Shown piece after piece: positions 11,055-22,254 of a stretch of 64,000 nucleotides of DNA; position 1 is the stretch's first letter, and every line of letters starts with the position of its first letter. A program made the position numbers and the translations under genes. This DNA comes from Biomphalaria glabrata (lineage: Eukaryota > Mollusca > Gastropoda > Planorbidae), in assembly GCF_947242115.1 (NCBI RefSeq), contig NC_074713.1, positions 6,139,501-6,203,500 of the forward strand, in the 5' to 3' direction. The notes beneath the pieces were generated by a model. The model ran no database searches, was not told the origin of the DNA, and saw only the letters and a program-made list of their open reading frames with translations.

Positions 11055-11255
11055 ACGTAGCAAGGCTAGAAGGATTAGTCCTCCCGTAGAGCCTTGGATA
11101 GAAACTCCGTGCTGTTAGGCGTGGTGCCTTTAAGCTCAAATTCAGGTCAAGTGACTCTGCAGACAAACTTTCCCGCAGCTCTCGGAGCTGTGGACACTCT
11201 TGCAAGATATGCGCCTCAGTTTCCAAAGACTCTCCACAGTGACCGGGCATCAAAA
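11055..11255 (-). mobile_element. LINE fragment (post-RNase H cysteine motif)
   Basis: The minus strand encodes HCGESLETEAHILQECPQLR, the same Cys/His arrangement as the fragment at 6747-7274 and the one near 59285-59580. It continues for about 35 residues and ends. DNA to about 11540 may be more of the same element but is too degraded to read. 5'-truncated remnant. Confidence 0.55.
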
Positions 11256-11924
11256 TCAAAATTAACAACAAATAGCCAGCACCCTAGTCCAACAAATCCG
11301 TCACACCGTTCCACAAAGAGGGCCGTCGTCAGTAAACCATTGAGCTGGAGTGGCGGTCCTTACACGGAATAGTGGCGGTCACAGTTTAGGAATATAAGGT
11401 AACCTCCCCATGGTTAGTGCTGCTCTCGGCCACTTATAGCGAGAGGGGTCCAGGAACGGGGGCGGCGTGGTATGTGGTCCGTCACTGCTGAGAGCCCTCA
11501 GACTGGACTGGAAGGTGAAGACCTAAATCGCAGCGGTTAAATTTACCAAAAATGATTTTTTTTTTTTTTGCAATTCTTACAAACCATGTATCTGACAGTT
11601 GACATTATTATGTCCTAAGTCCAAAGTACAAAATAATAATTCATTCCGGTTTAAACATTGCTTTGGTGTCAACTTTTTATAGTTCCATTTTGTTATTTAT
11701 TTATATTTCTCAATAGATCTAAATTTTTAATATAATTTTCCTCTAGGTGTAGATAGTTGTCAGAGTGTAGGTGAGAGATTATCCTTAGAGCAGTGTGATT
11801 ATCAAATGTGTTTTTACATCTGTATGAAAGCGTGGGTATGTAGAGCAATTTTAAAAAGACTAGATCTAGATTTTCCACACAAACTGTCTTTGTAACCTCG
11901 TTTTAATTATTTATAAACATAACC

Positions 11925-12290
11925 TGTGGCAGGCCGGATTAAGCTTAGGCCGAGTTGGACTTGGCCCGCGTGCCGTAGATTGCCAGTCACTTCTCCATTC
12001 GCAATTCCATCGCTATTTGTGATGCGTTCTTGCCAATGTATGTTCACGATGGAACAGAGACATCTTTGGCGAACGCGTTCAAGAAGTCTTAGTTGCTTTC
12101 TGAATAGTACCAAAGTCACGGATCCATTTGTGGGAAGTCACAAATGACGCATCAGTTTTAAGGGAGTTGATAACCATCTGGAGTCTGGATAGGGCCAATT
12201 CTACTTTTGGACGCCTCCAAGCTGGATAATGGCGGATTAAATCGCTCCTCCTGCTTACAAAAATTAGTGTCTACCAAGCAGTGGTTCTCT
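11925..12290 (-). mobile_element. LINE fragment with 5' inversion
   Basis: The minus strand at about 12119-11925 encodes FRKQLRLLERVRQRCLCSIV and NIHWQERITNSD, a standard stretch from the C-terminal part of a LINE reverse transcriptase protein. Immediately to its right, the plus strand (12165-12288) encodes ANSTFGRLQAG and TKISVYQAVVL, which normally lies just upstream of the first stretch in the same protein. The two adjoining parts thus face opposite ways, as expected from twin priming. No intact 3' tail is evident. Confidence 0.65.
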
Positions 12291-12473
12291 CCCTTTTTTA
12301 GGCTCTTGGAAAAAAATACAAAACAAAACAAAAAACAACTAGATCTAGAGTGAAATAAAATACTGCATTACGATCTGTTAGCTTCTGGCCTAGGACAATA
12401 GATTTATATCATTGGCCATGATTAGCAGATTAGGCCTATCGTAATTATGCATACACTGAATGGAGTTTATCAC

Positions 12474-12545
12474 TCCCATGTGGTCTAGTGGTTAGGATTT
12501 CTGGCTTTCACCCAGGCGGCTCGGGTTCGATTCCCGGCATGGGAA
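12474..12545 (+). tRNA. tRNA-Glu (anticodon TTC)
   Basis: 72 bases forming a full cloverleaf: acceptor stem TCCCATG/CATGGGA, anticodon TTC at tRNA positions 34-36 with a 5-bp stem (T27-G43, C28-G42, T29-A41, G30-C40, G31-C39), T-arm with TTCGATT loop. Box A TGGTCTAGTGG is a perfect match to TRGYNNARNGG and box B GGTTCGATTCC is intact. A run of T follows (Pol III terminator). It differs from the minus-strand copy at 26991-27062 only at position 48/49 (T for C, giving a T-G wobble). Likely functional. Confidence 0.93.
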
Positions 12546-13320
12546 CTTTTGTTTTTTCTTCTACTATTATTGTTTTACTTTCTTTCTTCATGATTGATGT
12601 GCATGAAACATTTTACGGAGAAATAAAGATCAATTTCAAGAAAAATACATGCTTCATTTAATGTTGCAATCATTAATATTATTTCGATTCACCTGTGCAT
12701 ATCCAACGTTTGACTGTTACGCTTCAATCGTATCTTACCAAGTTGTCTGTTTGTAGTTTTCTTCTGTAAAATTCAAGTTGGTTTTGTTAAATGGAGAGTC
12801 ACATGTAAAAGAAAATAAAAAAGACATCACTTATTGTATTGAGCGTGGACTGTCAGTACATACTGTCCATATGATAAGTCTTATACAAGATGACATTTAA
12901 AAATGTGACATGTAGTGTAATTAGAGTGATATTTTACGTTTAATGTCAATTATTACTTTTTTTGTTTCAGCTCCCATTAGAAATAGATGTGATTATATTA
13001 GGACGCCATTGCCTTCAAGTTCGAAAAGTTTTCCTGCTTTTATAAGACGTCAAAGAAGCTGAATTTATTTTTCTTTGGTTATTGGACTTAATTTAATACA
13101 CGTAGTAACCAGTCCCTTTACTTTTGACTATAACTTTTTTTTTAACATGCGTTCTTCTTAGAAAAAAAAGTGTCATGGACGCGTATGAATTTCTTAATAT
13201 CAGTTAGCAGCAAGACGGACTTTAATGAATATTCATTAGGACTATTTGAATCTCAAACATATTGTAAGTAAGTGTTGAGAAAAAAAAAGGGGGGAAAATC
13301 ATGCTAGAAGTCTGTACGTT
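12546..13320. other. Non-coding; flank of tRNA partly duplicated
   Basis: About 300 bases after the tRNA share short phrases in the same order with the sequence after the second tRNA at 13839-14110 (for example GTGCATAT-CAACGTTTGACTGT against GTGCATAT-CAGCGTCTGACTGT), suggesting an old duplication that carried the tRNA. The rest is AT-rich without recognisable features. Confidence 0.4.
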
Positions 13321-13418
13321 TTATTTCTTTTTCATCATATTCTAAAAAACATCCTCCTGGATTCGACTATGAGAGCTTGCAGTGCCCCCCAGTACAGACC
13401 CCAGCACGCTAAAGTGTC

Positions 13419-13590
13419 TGTAAAATGTTTTACATGTTTCAGATGTTCCTTCAGAGTTGAAGATAATCTACTTCCTAGTCCAAACCTTCCGCAGGACGAC
13501 GGGGGATGGGAGCGGGCAGGGTATGAACCCGGGACCATCGATAAATCCGAACCACAGACCAGCGCGCAAACCGCACGAATAGGCAGCGAA
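13419..13590 (-). mobile_element. tRNA-derived SINE (family B), copy 2
   Basis: Same family as 4541-4715: on the minus strand a tRNA-like head with GTGCGGTTTGCGCGCTGG and a box B region, then a body ending CATGTAAAACATTTTACA. The two overlapping open frames here (about 105 codons each) are readings of the SINE and its flanks. Confidence 0.75.
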
Positions 13591-13766
13591 AGGGAGATGA
13601 AGGCACAAATGAATTTTTTTGTTTTCTTTTTGGAGGGCACCACTAGTAAAAGTTTGAGAAGCACTGATCTAGATCCTTCGTAGCTCTATGGTTACAACTC
13701 CAGTGTAAAAAGTGAACAGTTTGTTCATGCAGGGTAGTTTTTTATTGGTCTCTACAAAATAAGTAA

Positions 13767-13838
13767 TCCCATGTAATCTAGTGGTTAGGATTTATGGCTT
13801 TCACCCATGCGGCCCGGGTTCGATTCCCGGCATGGGAA
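13767..13838 (+). tRNA. Divergent tRNA-Glu (TTC), possibly a pseudogene
   Basis: 72 bases aligning end to end with the other two tRNA-Glu copies. Differences are clustered: positions 9-10 are AA instead of GG, breaking the invariant G of box A (TAATCTAGTGG), while position 28 is A and position 42 is T, so the C-G anticodon-stem pair is replaced by A-T and the stem is kept. Anticodon TTC, T-arm, box B and acceptor stem are intact and a long T run follows. Transcription may be weakened; function is uncertain. Confidence 0.75.
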
Positions 13839-14109
13839 TTTTTTTTTTTTTTCATTTCCCATAATGCTTTTACAATCAGTGGACGTAATCATCTTCTTTT
13901 ATCGTCTGTATTATATAAGAGGAAGAACATATGTAGAGAAATTAATAAATTGAATAAAAACTTGGCGTCGGAAATTTTTCAGATTATCATCCAACATATT
14001 ATATGTATTTTCAGCGTGCATATTCAGCGTCTGACTGTAATTGTGGAGTTCTATTCCGTGTTTCCATCTACAACTTTATATTCTGTTTTGTTACAATAAA
14101 ATCAAAGCT

Positions 14110-15360
14110 AGTTTACTAGCTAAGAAAATCTGCTTTTATTTGTAGTGTAATGGTACGCCTATCACTGGCTTAATTATTAATGCGATAACGCATTATTTAA
14201 ATAAAACAAACTATATAGATATACATGATATACATAAACCTTTCTATGGTGTTGGGCTTAGTTCGGACCTGGGATCCCTAAGTTTGGAAAGCAAAAGTTT
14301 TTTTTTTTGGGGGTGGCGGGGGGGGGGATCACCTTCATTCCATTAGAGAAAGGGTAATGGTTCCATTTCTATGTACTCTATAAGGGAATCACAACATAAA
14401 AAGTCTCCGATCCAACACAGCTTCTAATTACATTTAACAATAAGTGCGTCTTCTATTTTAAAACAAACCGCTTTATCAAAACATCACGCATAATGACAAT
14501 CGATGCTCGTCTATTCTTAGAAACTTCCTCCCTTTGAGGAGGGGAGGCTACTGTTCAACGAGCGAAACAAAGATAGTGCTGATTTGTTGTCTTGAGAGAA
14601 CAAAGAGATTGGCCAGTGGTGGAGAGTTTATAGCCCACGTGACATACGACATACATATTTGTGGACGTTTCTTCAGAAATGAGGATTATCACACGCCCCA
14701 CACCAGACCATCTGAAGCTGGCACGAGATGGGACTATCGAACCGGGACCACCGTGACTATCATCCCAATTGGGTCCGAGTTTGTTTAATTTTAACTTGTA
14801 GGAAGCATTACTATTTTACGCAAAGCTTTAAAAAAAAAAGTCTTCCTTTTCAATTTTTGTCACATGTCTGGTTCCGTAAGTTTGTCATTGCCGGAAGTGG
14901 TAAATGGATATAAGTCCTGCACTGCTTATAAAATGCTTCCTAATGGCATGCGTCTCAAATAGCATCTGACAACCAGTCCAACTCCTGGCCTTCATGTGTG
15001 GCTCAGATATTGAGTCCGGCGGAACTGTTTTCACTAACAGGAGAAGTGGCAAAGGTGAGTAACTGGCGCCTAAGCCAGTCAGCTTCGGGTAAGGGGGCTC
15101 GTTTGCCTTGGTTGGCTATCAAAATGCAACTATGCACAATCATGGCAAAAGCTTGGGAGTCAACCCAGAGGAAAAAAATCAGGAGGGGCGACCCTTAGGC
15201 AGCTTGCAGCTTACAATGCTGCGCCTTAGAAGAGTGTGCGACGCCGATGATACCAAACTGTATCTGCCCTTGCCGTTCTTATGGACACATCAGCTGAAGG
15301 GAGAGGGGGGGGGGCATCCGTGTCGGTGGTATCGTTCCGACCTTAGGTAATACCCAGTCC
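14110..15360. other. Unassigned, possibly element-derived
   Basis: 14110-14520 is AT-rich with a poly-G run near 14327. 14520-15360 is more GC-rich and carries open frames of 60-84 codons in several frames without family resemblance. The abrupt change in composition and the dense short frames suggest an old transposable-element segment, but I found no inverted ends, tail or duplication to prove it. Confidence 0.3.
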
Positions 15361-16555
15361 GTCATCTCATTTCCATGATATGATTCATTGTCGCCATATA
15401 ATTTTCTATGTTCCTTAAATATTACGTGAGGTAATTAAATCACGGAGTTGGCTACCAAGACATTAAATAATTTTTTTTAAACTATTCCACACCTACATAC
15501 ATTAGCACGGTTCGATAATGCAGTATGCACCATAAATATACATGAATTAAACAGTGGAACGCCCTGTTTATAGGTCATTGACCTGCTTAACATTTTATTT
15601 TTTCCTACGGAGACTTTATTTTTTCACGTCTGCCAGGTTTAGATGCAAGTGGCGGAGTTATGGGTGATATGTTACTATATTTAGAAATGGATTACCAAAA
15701 TCAATACTGCGTCAGGCAGGTGCGTATTTTATTATGACAATGTGATACTTCGTTTAGACTGAGGCTGTTGTTATGGCATCGTCTGTAATGAAATTAAATT
15801 TAGCTCTCAATTCGCCAAGGGGAGATAACTGGAATACTCTTACGACTTTCATAGTGTACCCTTTGTTATGACAGCGATCTTTCAGTACATCAGGGATGTC
15901 TGTCACACTCTCAACGGGCATTGAATCTACATTGTGTCTGGGTATCTGTTAACGCGACCATATCAACAAAAGTAAACTAAATTATTTTGAGATGATAGGT
16001 CGTGCTGTGTTGTTTTTTCTTTTAACATAATGAAGTATGAATTTTGTGTAATCTCAAGTGAAGATGGTATAAAAACTTTTGGTTCATCTACTGAAAGGTG
16101 CCCGAAACTGTACATTTTGAACACAAGGGTCTTATGCAGATATATGGAGTTGTACATGCCAATTACGTTATGCATGCATTACATTTTTTTTTTTCATATT
16201 TGTTCATCTATTTTTCCTTGCTGGTGATTGGTCGATGGCTTTTAGCTCCACACAACTGAACAACTGGACCAATGCAGGCGTATTATAATTTTAATAAATT
16301 AACTTAAAATGACTTGAGCAAACTTATCTGTGAACAAAAACCTAATATAAATTTTATTACAATATACACAGATTTAACTTGAAATGAAATAAACTGACGA
16401 CATAAACTGATTGTTAAGCAAATATCTTACTCACAACAAACACACGTCTTTACCCTTTCACGTCTCCAGATCGTCTGCCGTCCTTAACATAAATGATGAC
16501 AGACCCTGTCGTGATTTCATCATTCTCCAAAAAAAAAAAAAATGAATGCTCCCTT
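15360..16555. other. Non-coding, AT-rich
   Basis: Stops are frequent in all frames apart from short overlapping frames of about 65-70 codons near 15963-16227, which have no recognisable domain. No tRNA, repeat array or element end seen. Confidence 0.4.
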
Positions 16556-17000
16556 TCTTCACCTTCACCTTGGACACACAGACACACACAGACAGACACA
16601 CACATTCCACAACACCCCTTCCAAATGGATGCGCCACTGAAAGTCTAAATTCGTGCTTCTGCCACTAATTGTTTTCAAACCCCCCCCCCCCCCCCCCCAC
16701 AGATTTGTTCTACTCCCCACAGCCAACAAATACACACAGTCAGTTCTTTTTCGCAACGAAGCCAAGCATGCATATATGTTGTTTGACCACTTGTATATCT
16801 ACAACACACACTGAGAGCACAGGTCAACCCCACCCTTCTCTACCTCACTCCCTAGCCGAACACACACACACGCACTCATTACGACAGCATCACACACATT
16901 CAACTTACTGCGAGATCAAAGGGAGCTTATCTGAAATTACTGATAATTATTTCCTTCCCCCTTTCGTGCGTTTCTTCTCTCGATTTGATCCCCACTAAGA
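16556..17000. repeat. CA-rich tract with long poly-C run
   Basis: CA/CAGA-rich DNA with about 19 consecutive C near 16681-16699. The phrase CAGTGGCGCATCCATTTGG, read on the minus strand at about 16622-16641, looks like a DNA-transposon end, but no partner end was found. Confidence 0.4.
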
Positions 17001-17499
17001 CTTGGGAGCTGATTACATGTCCAGCAACCAGGTGAAGACACGGAGTTAGTTTTGTTTTTTAACTCAACAGCATTCAGTGGCGAAAGTGGAAGCAAATAAA
17101 TCACAGCACAGAGCTGCCTCTGCCTGAACTAATGTTCAAATGAACACAAACACGTCTCAACACCGAACCTTTTGGGAAACACTGTTCGGAGTTACCAAAA
17201 AAAACTTTCCTAAATGATGAAAATATATCAAAGAAGACTTTTTAGTCAGTGTGTCTTTGTCAATTCTCTTTGTTATGTGTATTTTTCATTATGTTATTTT
17301 TGTTATGAGTCAATTGTCATGTTATCTTAAATATGTTATCTTTTATATTATCTTTCTTATGTGTTACTTCTTAGGTTGTCTTTGTTATGCGTTATTTGTT
17401 ATGTTATATAGATATATATAAGTCGATTGGCACATTGCCACTTTCCAGACAGTGTCGTGTCTATTCAACCGTGTCAAATCCTTATCGCAGGTATCCACC

Positions 17500-17690
17500 G
17501 AGACACTATTCTAAGAGACACTCTTCTTAGAGATGCCCTCGCATGTATCCATCGAGACACTCTTCTAAGAGACACTCTTCTTAGAGATGCCCTCCTAAGA
17601 GACATTCTTCTAAGAGACACTCCCCTAAGAGACACTCTCCTAAGAGACACTCTCCTAAGAGACGCCCTCCTAAGAGACACACTGAAATAA
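17500..17690. repeat. Minisatellite, 15-bp unit, ~12 copies
   Basis: Unit CCTAAGAGACACTCT with variants (CTTAGAGATGCCCTC). The first half shows a larger repeated block that includes a 'GTATCCACCGAGACAC' phrase. Frames stay open on both strands because 15 is a multiple of three. Confidence 0.9.
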
Positions 17691-17699
17691 TGTTTAAAC

Positions 17700-18880
17700 G
17701 AAGCACTGGGAAACAAAGTCCTAAATTCGTGCAAAGCAACGTGGATTACCTCCCATGTTTACTTTCAGTTGGAAAATAAGCTTAAAAAAAAACTTCTTGT
17801 TGTTCCAAAAGTGCTCTCGTACTTCAGTGGCATTCAGTGCACCTCCATTCTGTTATACACTCCTATAACATACTCATTCATCCATGGCCGCACACCTATC
17901 GTATTATACTTTCCAAACAAAAAATTTAAAGAAAATTTTTATTTTTAGAAAATTATTAAACAATGACTTTAAGCTAAATTGGCATCATTTTTCAAAACTG
18001 AATCTCGTAATATAACTGTAATGCCAACAACTCAACCGATGCTATGGCTTAATAAAAAAATCATTTGAATTAATATTTAAAAAAAGAGAAGAAGAATGGT
18101 CCAGTATTTCCCATCACGCTTAGTCTCCACATCTTGCGGCTTCCATCCGTCATATTTTTACCAGAAGCACCTATTCCCGGAAGGCGGCGTGATGCAATAC
18201 TTGTTGCCAACTCTCTATTCAATAGCTCTTCTTAAAAAAGTAGTTAGAAGTAGCAATAAATGATATTATTACTAAATGTGCACTGACACTACACGAAAAG
18301 CGCTTTAGATACAAAAATTTTTTTTTTTCAAAATGATGACACATTGAAACAGTGAGTAGAACAGAAGAAAAATAGAAGAGACACCTAATCGGCTATAAAA
18401 ATCTGTGTAGTTGGCATCGCTGCACTACAGTGAGGTTACAGAAGTGGGGTAGATGTCTGGCTACGTTTACGACTAGCTCAGGTAGAGGCGGCTATAGTAA
18501 AGCTCTACACTCACCAACATTTGCTCTTTATTTACTGTACAGTCAGGGGCGGAAACCTCTCCCTGCACACTGCATCTGTCTGTCTAGCCGATGTTTACAA
18601 CAAAAACAAAAAGAAAATAGAGAAACAGACAGGTTCTGGTGACGACGACATGACGAAAGTAGGCCTACAACAAACTTTGAGCCCATTTATCTCTAGGATA
18701 TGAGGTTCTTTTTGATTATCGGAGATGGTGCTACAGATGAAAGTGGAAGAAAAAAAAATTGTTTTGTTAATTTAATGACAAAATTATAGTGTATTTCAAC
18801 TAACGTTTCAAAATCTGTAAAAAAAAATGTATTACAGATATTAGAATATACCAAATATAATACAATACAAAATACACACA
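17700..18880. other. Non-coding, nothing recognised
   Basis: Mostly AT-rich. Short frames at 18430-18703 have no recognisable domain. No element ends or RNA genes seen. Confidence 0.4.
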
Positions 18881-18884
18881 CCCA

Positions 18885-19290
18885 AACAAATCCTTCACAC
18901 ATACAAACAAGTTTTCACACACACTCAAACTAGTCTTTCACACACACACACAAACTAGTCTTTTACAAACACACAAACTAGTCTTTTTGCACATATACAC
19001 ACAAAATCTTTCACACACACAAAGTAGTCTTTCACACACATATACAAACAAGTCTTTCACACACACATACAAACAAGTCTTTCACACACACATACAAACT
19101 GGTCTTTTACACATATACACACAAAATCTTTCACACACACAAAGTAGTCCTTCACACACGTACAAACAAGTCTTTCACACACACATACAAACAAGTCTTT
19201 CACACACACATACAAACAAGTCTTTCCCACACACATACAAACAAGTCTTTCACACACACATACAAACAAGTCTTTCACACTCATACGCAC
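18885..19290. repeat. Minisatellite, 24-25-bp CA-rich unit, ~16 copies
   Basis: Unit ACAAACAAGTCTTTCACACA plus CACAT, with length variation in the CA stretch. Open frames on both strands (repeats of TNKSFTHTYK and of CERLVCMCV) are by-products. Confidence 0.9.
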
Positions 19291-19342
19291 ATTTTCTACA
19301 ACCACACAATCACAACCAGCCGCAAAGGAGCGAGCCTAATTC

Positions 19343-19570
19343 TTAAGTAAGTGAAACTACGGCCCGTGGGCAACATTCGACCCGTGACATAGTCCAGCCT
19401 TCAATACCTTCTGTCCACATAACAGTGTGACTCCATAAAGAATCGGTGCCATCGTGACCTTCGTGATTGAAGACGGCCTCAGATCCATTCGACTCACTGA
19501 AATTTTTTTGTCTGTGATGTATTGGAAACGTATATGCCCCCAGAGGACCTGATTGGTTGGACGCCACTAT
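19343..19570. mobile_element. Possible hAT end fragment
   Basis: Begins with GAAACTACGGCCCGTGGGCA, a phrase commonly seen near the ends of hAT-derived repeats. No matching second end or target duplication was found, so this is a weak call. Confidence 0.25.
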
Positions 19571-19828
19571 TCTAGTCCAATAATTTTTAGTTATTCAATT
19601 TCAAACATTTTTTTCTTGTCGACTTCAAGGGTCTAGTGCAAACGTACAGTCGGCAACGCCAGGAGGTATCTCAATGTTATCTCTTTGACAAATATTTACA
19701 AACTTGTACATACTTATGGGAAGCTGGGGGGGGGGGGGAGTGGAGTAGACCAGAATCGTTCCCAGCATTCCTAGTCATCTCCTGTTATCATTCGAGTACA
19801 TGGGTGCACCAGGTCTGTTTGTCTACAA

Positions 19829-20016
19829 CAGCGGTTCTCAACCTTTTAAGCTCGGCGACCCCTTTTTACAATCCCCACTCTGCGGCGACCCCCATCCACA
19901 CAGTAATAGAAGAATAGACAAAAACCATCCATATTTTCGATGGTCTTAGGGCGACCCCTGGCAAATCGTCAATCGACCCCTGAGGGGGGTCGCGACCCAC
20001 AGGTTGAGAACCCCTG
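19829..20016. mobile_element. hAT MITE, copy 1, with perfect 8-bp TSD
   Basis: 188-bp element beginning CAGCGGTTCTCAACC and ending GGTTGAGAACCCCTG (inverted). It is flanked by the perfect 8-bp duplication GTCTACAA at 19821-19828 and 20017-20024. It has no coding capacity and shares its whole length with the copy at 42137-42337. Confidence 0.93.
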
Positions 20017-20269
20017 GTCTACAAGGATATAGATCAGGTCAGCGTGTGCATAGACAATGATAGAACTTCCTATGTTCTTCAGGAAATAAATCAAGTCATA
20101 TGTTTCGAAAAGTTCCCTGCACTCCCAGCACTTTGAGGGAGCGGCCTGTTGAGAAAGTGAAATGAGAATTTCTTTTGTGTTTGTTTGTTTGTTTGAAGGA
20201 TTCCTAACATTGATATGACGTGAAGAATAAAAAAGGGTTAGGGTCTATCACTTTCATGAGTGTGGATTC

Positions 20270-20340
20270 AGGGCCGGCCTTAGACAATTGGAGGCCCTAG
20301 GCGAAGTATATTAGGTGGACCCAAATGAAATAAAACAAAC
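20270..20340 (+). mobile_element. Solo left end of a CAGGGCCGGCC-type hAT element
   Basis: CAGGGCCGGCCTTAGACAAT followed by GGAGGCCCTAGGCGAAG resembles the left ends at 29505 and 32828. No right end is visible nearby. Confidence 0.45.
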
Positions 20341-20549
20341 AAATAAATTTAAAAAAAAACAGCGAAAAAATAAAATTACGCAATTTAGAAAAAAAAACTG
20401 CTTGTCTATAAGTAAATCGATAAATACCAGAAATTCATATATCGCAATTTCCATAGTAGCTACACGAGTAAACATAGTCCTCGTGCTCTTCTGTGTTTGA
20501 GATCTGATCCAAGAATCACAATTTTTTGATATGTTAAAAATTAACCTTA

Positions 20550-20775
20550 CTGGTGGCAAAGTGGTAAAGCGCTTGGTTTCCCGACCGGGTTCAAATCCTG
20601 GTAAAGACAGGGATTTTTCATTTCTGGATCTATAGGACGCTTCTGAGTCCTGACATTTTTGGGGGAAAAGTAAAGACGGTTGGTCGTTGTGCTGGTCATA
20701 TCACACCCTCGTTAACCGTGGGCCAGTAGAACATGACTATAGTTCTTCGCAAGGTCTGAAAGGGGGACTTTACAG
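20550..20775 (+). mobile_element. tRNA-derived SINE (family A), copy 1
   Basis: Head with GTGGTAAAGCGCTTGG and box B-like GGTTCAAATCC, body with TGACATTTTTGGGGGAAAAG, GGTTGGTCGTTGTGCTGG and CCTCGTTAACCGTGGGCC, and end GGTCTGAAAGGGGGACTT. These blocks recur in nine copies in the window. Confidence 0.85.
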
Positions 20776-21270
20776 TGGGAGCCCTAATAAAAAAATATAA
20801 CAAATAGACTGGATCACTAGTCTGGGGATGTTGGACTAGATCTGGTATATAACATCTCTCTCTCTTTATCTAGGACTTAAAAAACGGGTTTGACAAATCT
20901 TTTGTGAAATCTACGCGAGAATTTATTCGATCTAAATAGAGCCTAAATAGTTTGTTACTTTACAGCTGCAAGTAACTGCAGCTTTGTGGGGCCCAAACTT
21001 GCCATTTTGATAGTATTAATTTGTTAAACGCGGACACATGGCACCAAACACACAATGAGGTCATCGTATTATTTTATTTAGGCTTATTAAAATGTGTTCT
21101 GTTTTACCTTACAAGAATTAAAATGCCTAATTATAGTACTTTTGAAGCGGTTTAAATTTTAATTATTAAATTCTCGTATTTAGTACACACAGTGCACAGC
21201 TACATTCCAGTGCGACACTATGAACTAATTCGGACTGGTCACAAGTGGTTATTAGCGACACGGTTGACAG

Positions 21271-21424
21271 ATGGCTGCCTGGTCGTGCGGTTTGCGCGCT
21301 GGGCTGTCGTTCGGTGGTACCCTGCCCGCTCCCAACCCCTGTTGTCCTATGGGAGGTTTCGACTAGGAAGTAAATTATCTTTCAACTCTGAAGGAACATC
21401 TTAAACATGTAAAACATTTTACAG
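21271..21424 (+). mobile_element. tRNA-derived SINE (family B), copy 3
   Basis: Plus-strand copy with head GCCTGGTCGTGCGGTTTGCG, a degraded box B, CTGCCCGCTCCC, and tail CATGTAAAACATTTTACA. The 46-bp minisatellite starts within a few bases of its 3' end. Confidence 0.8.
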
Positions 21425-21427
21425 CGT

Positions 21428-21936
21428 ACAATAGGATGACCAGTTGGGGGTGAACTGTATGTTAGGTCAGATCACAATAGGATGACCAGTTGGTGGTGAA
21501 CTGTATGTTAGGTCAGATCACAATAGGATGACCAGTTGGGGGTGAACTGTATGTTAGGTCAGATCACAATAGGATGACCAGTTGGAGGTCAACTGTATGT
21601 TAGGTCAGATCACAATAGGATGACCAGTTGGGGGTGAACTGTATGTTAGGCAGGTCACAATAGGATGACCAGTTGGAGGTCAACTGTCTGTTAGGTCAGA
21701 TCACAATAGGATGACCAGTTGGAGGTGAACAGTATGCTAGGTCAGATCACAATAGGATGACCAGTTGGGGGTGAACAGTATGCTAGGTCAGATCACAATA
21801 GGATGACCAGTTGGGGGTGAACTGTATGTTAGGTCAGATCACAATAGGATGACCAGTTGGAGGTCAACTGTATGTTAGGTCAGATCACAATAGGATGACC
21901 AGTTGGAGGTCAACTGTATGTTAGGTCAGATCACAA
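21428..21936. repeat. Minisatellite, 46-bp unit, 11 copies
   Basis: Unit starts ACAATAGGATGACCAGTTGG and ends TAGGTCAGATC. Variants GGGGGTGAAC and GGAGGTCAAC are interspersed, and one unit near 21650 is two bases shorter. It directly follows the SINE copy at 21271-21424. Confidence 0.93.
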
Positions 21937-22254
21937 AAGCGCGGGAGTCAATATTCAAGTTCGATAAAATATTTAGTGGGTCACTATTAGTTGTACACGG
22001 TTGTTTAGCCTTTGATCATTGTTATTATTATGGTTCTTGTATCCACTCTATATCTACACTTCATATTTGTTTCATGTTTGCGTATAAAAGTATTAAACTC
22101 TAGAAAATCATAACCAACACTGTGTTATTTCATTGTGTACTTGTAGTAATTGAACTATATTAACGGCACCTCCGAATCAGCATATGCCAGATGATTGTGG
22201 AGAAAATGCAACATAGCTCTCTCTCTTCAAGCGCAAGTGTGAGATTTAAAAAAA

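Noticed and set aside
10659-11063. 134-codon minus-strand protein
   Set aside because: Three copies of a 117-bp repeat; no resemblance to a known family.
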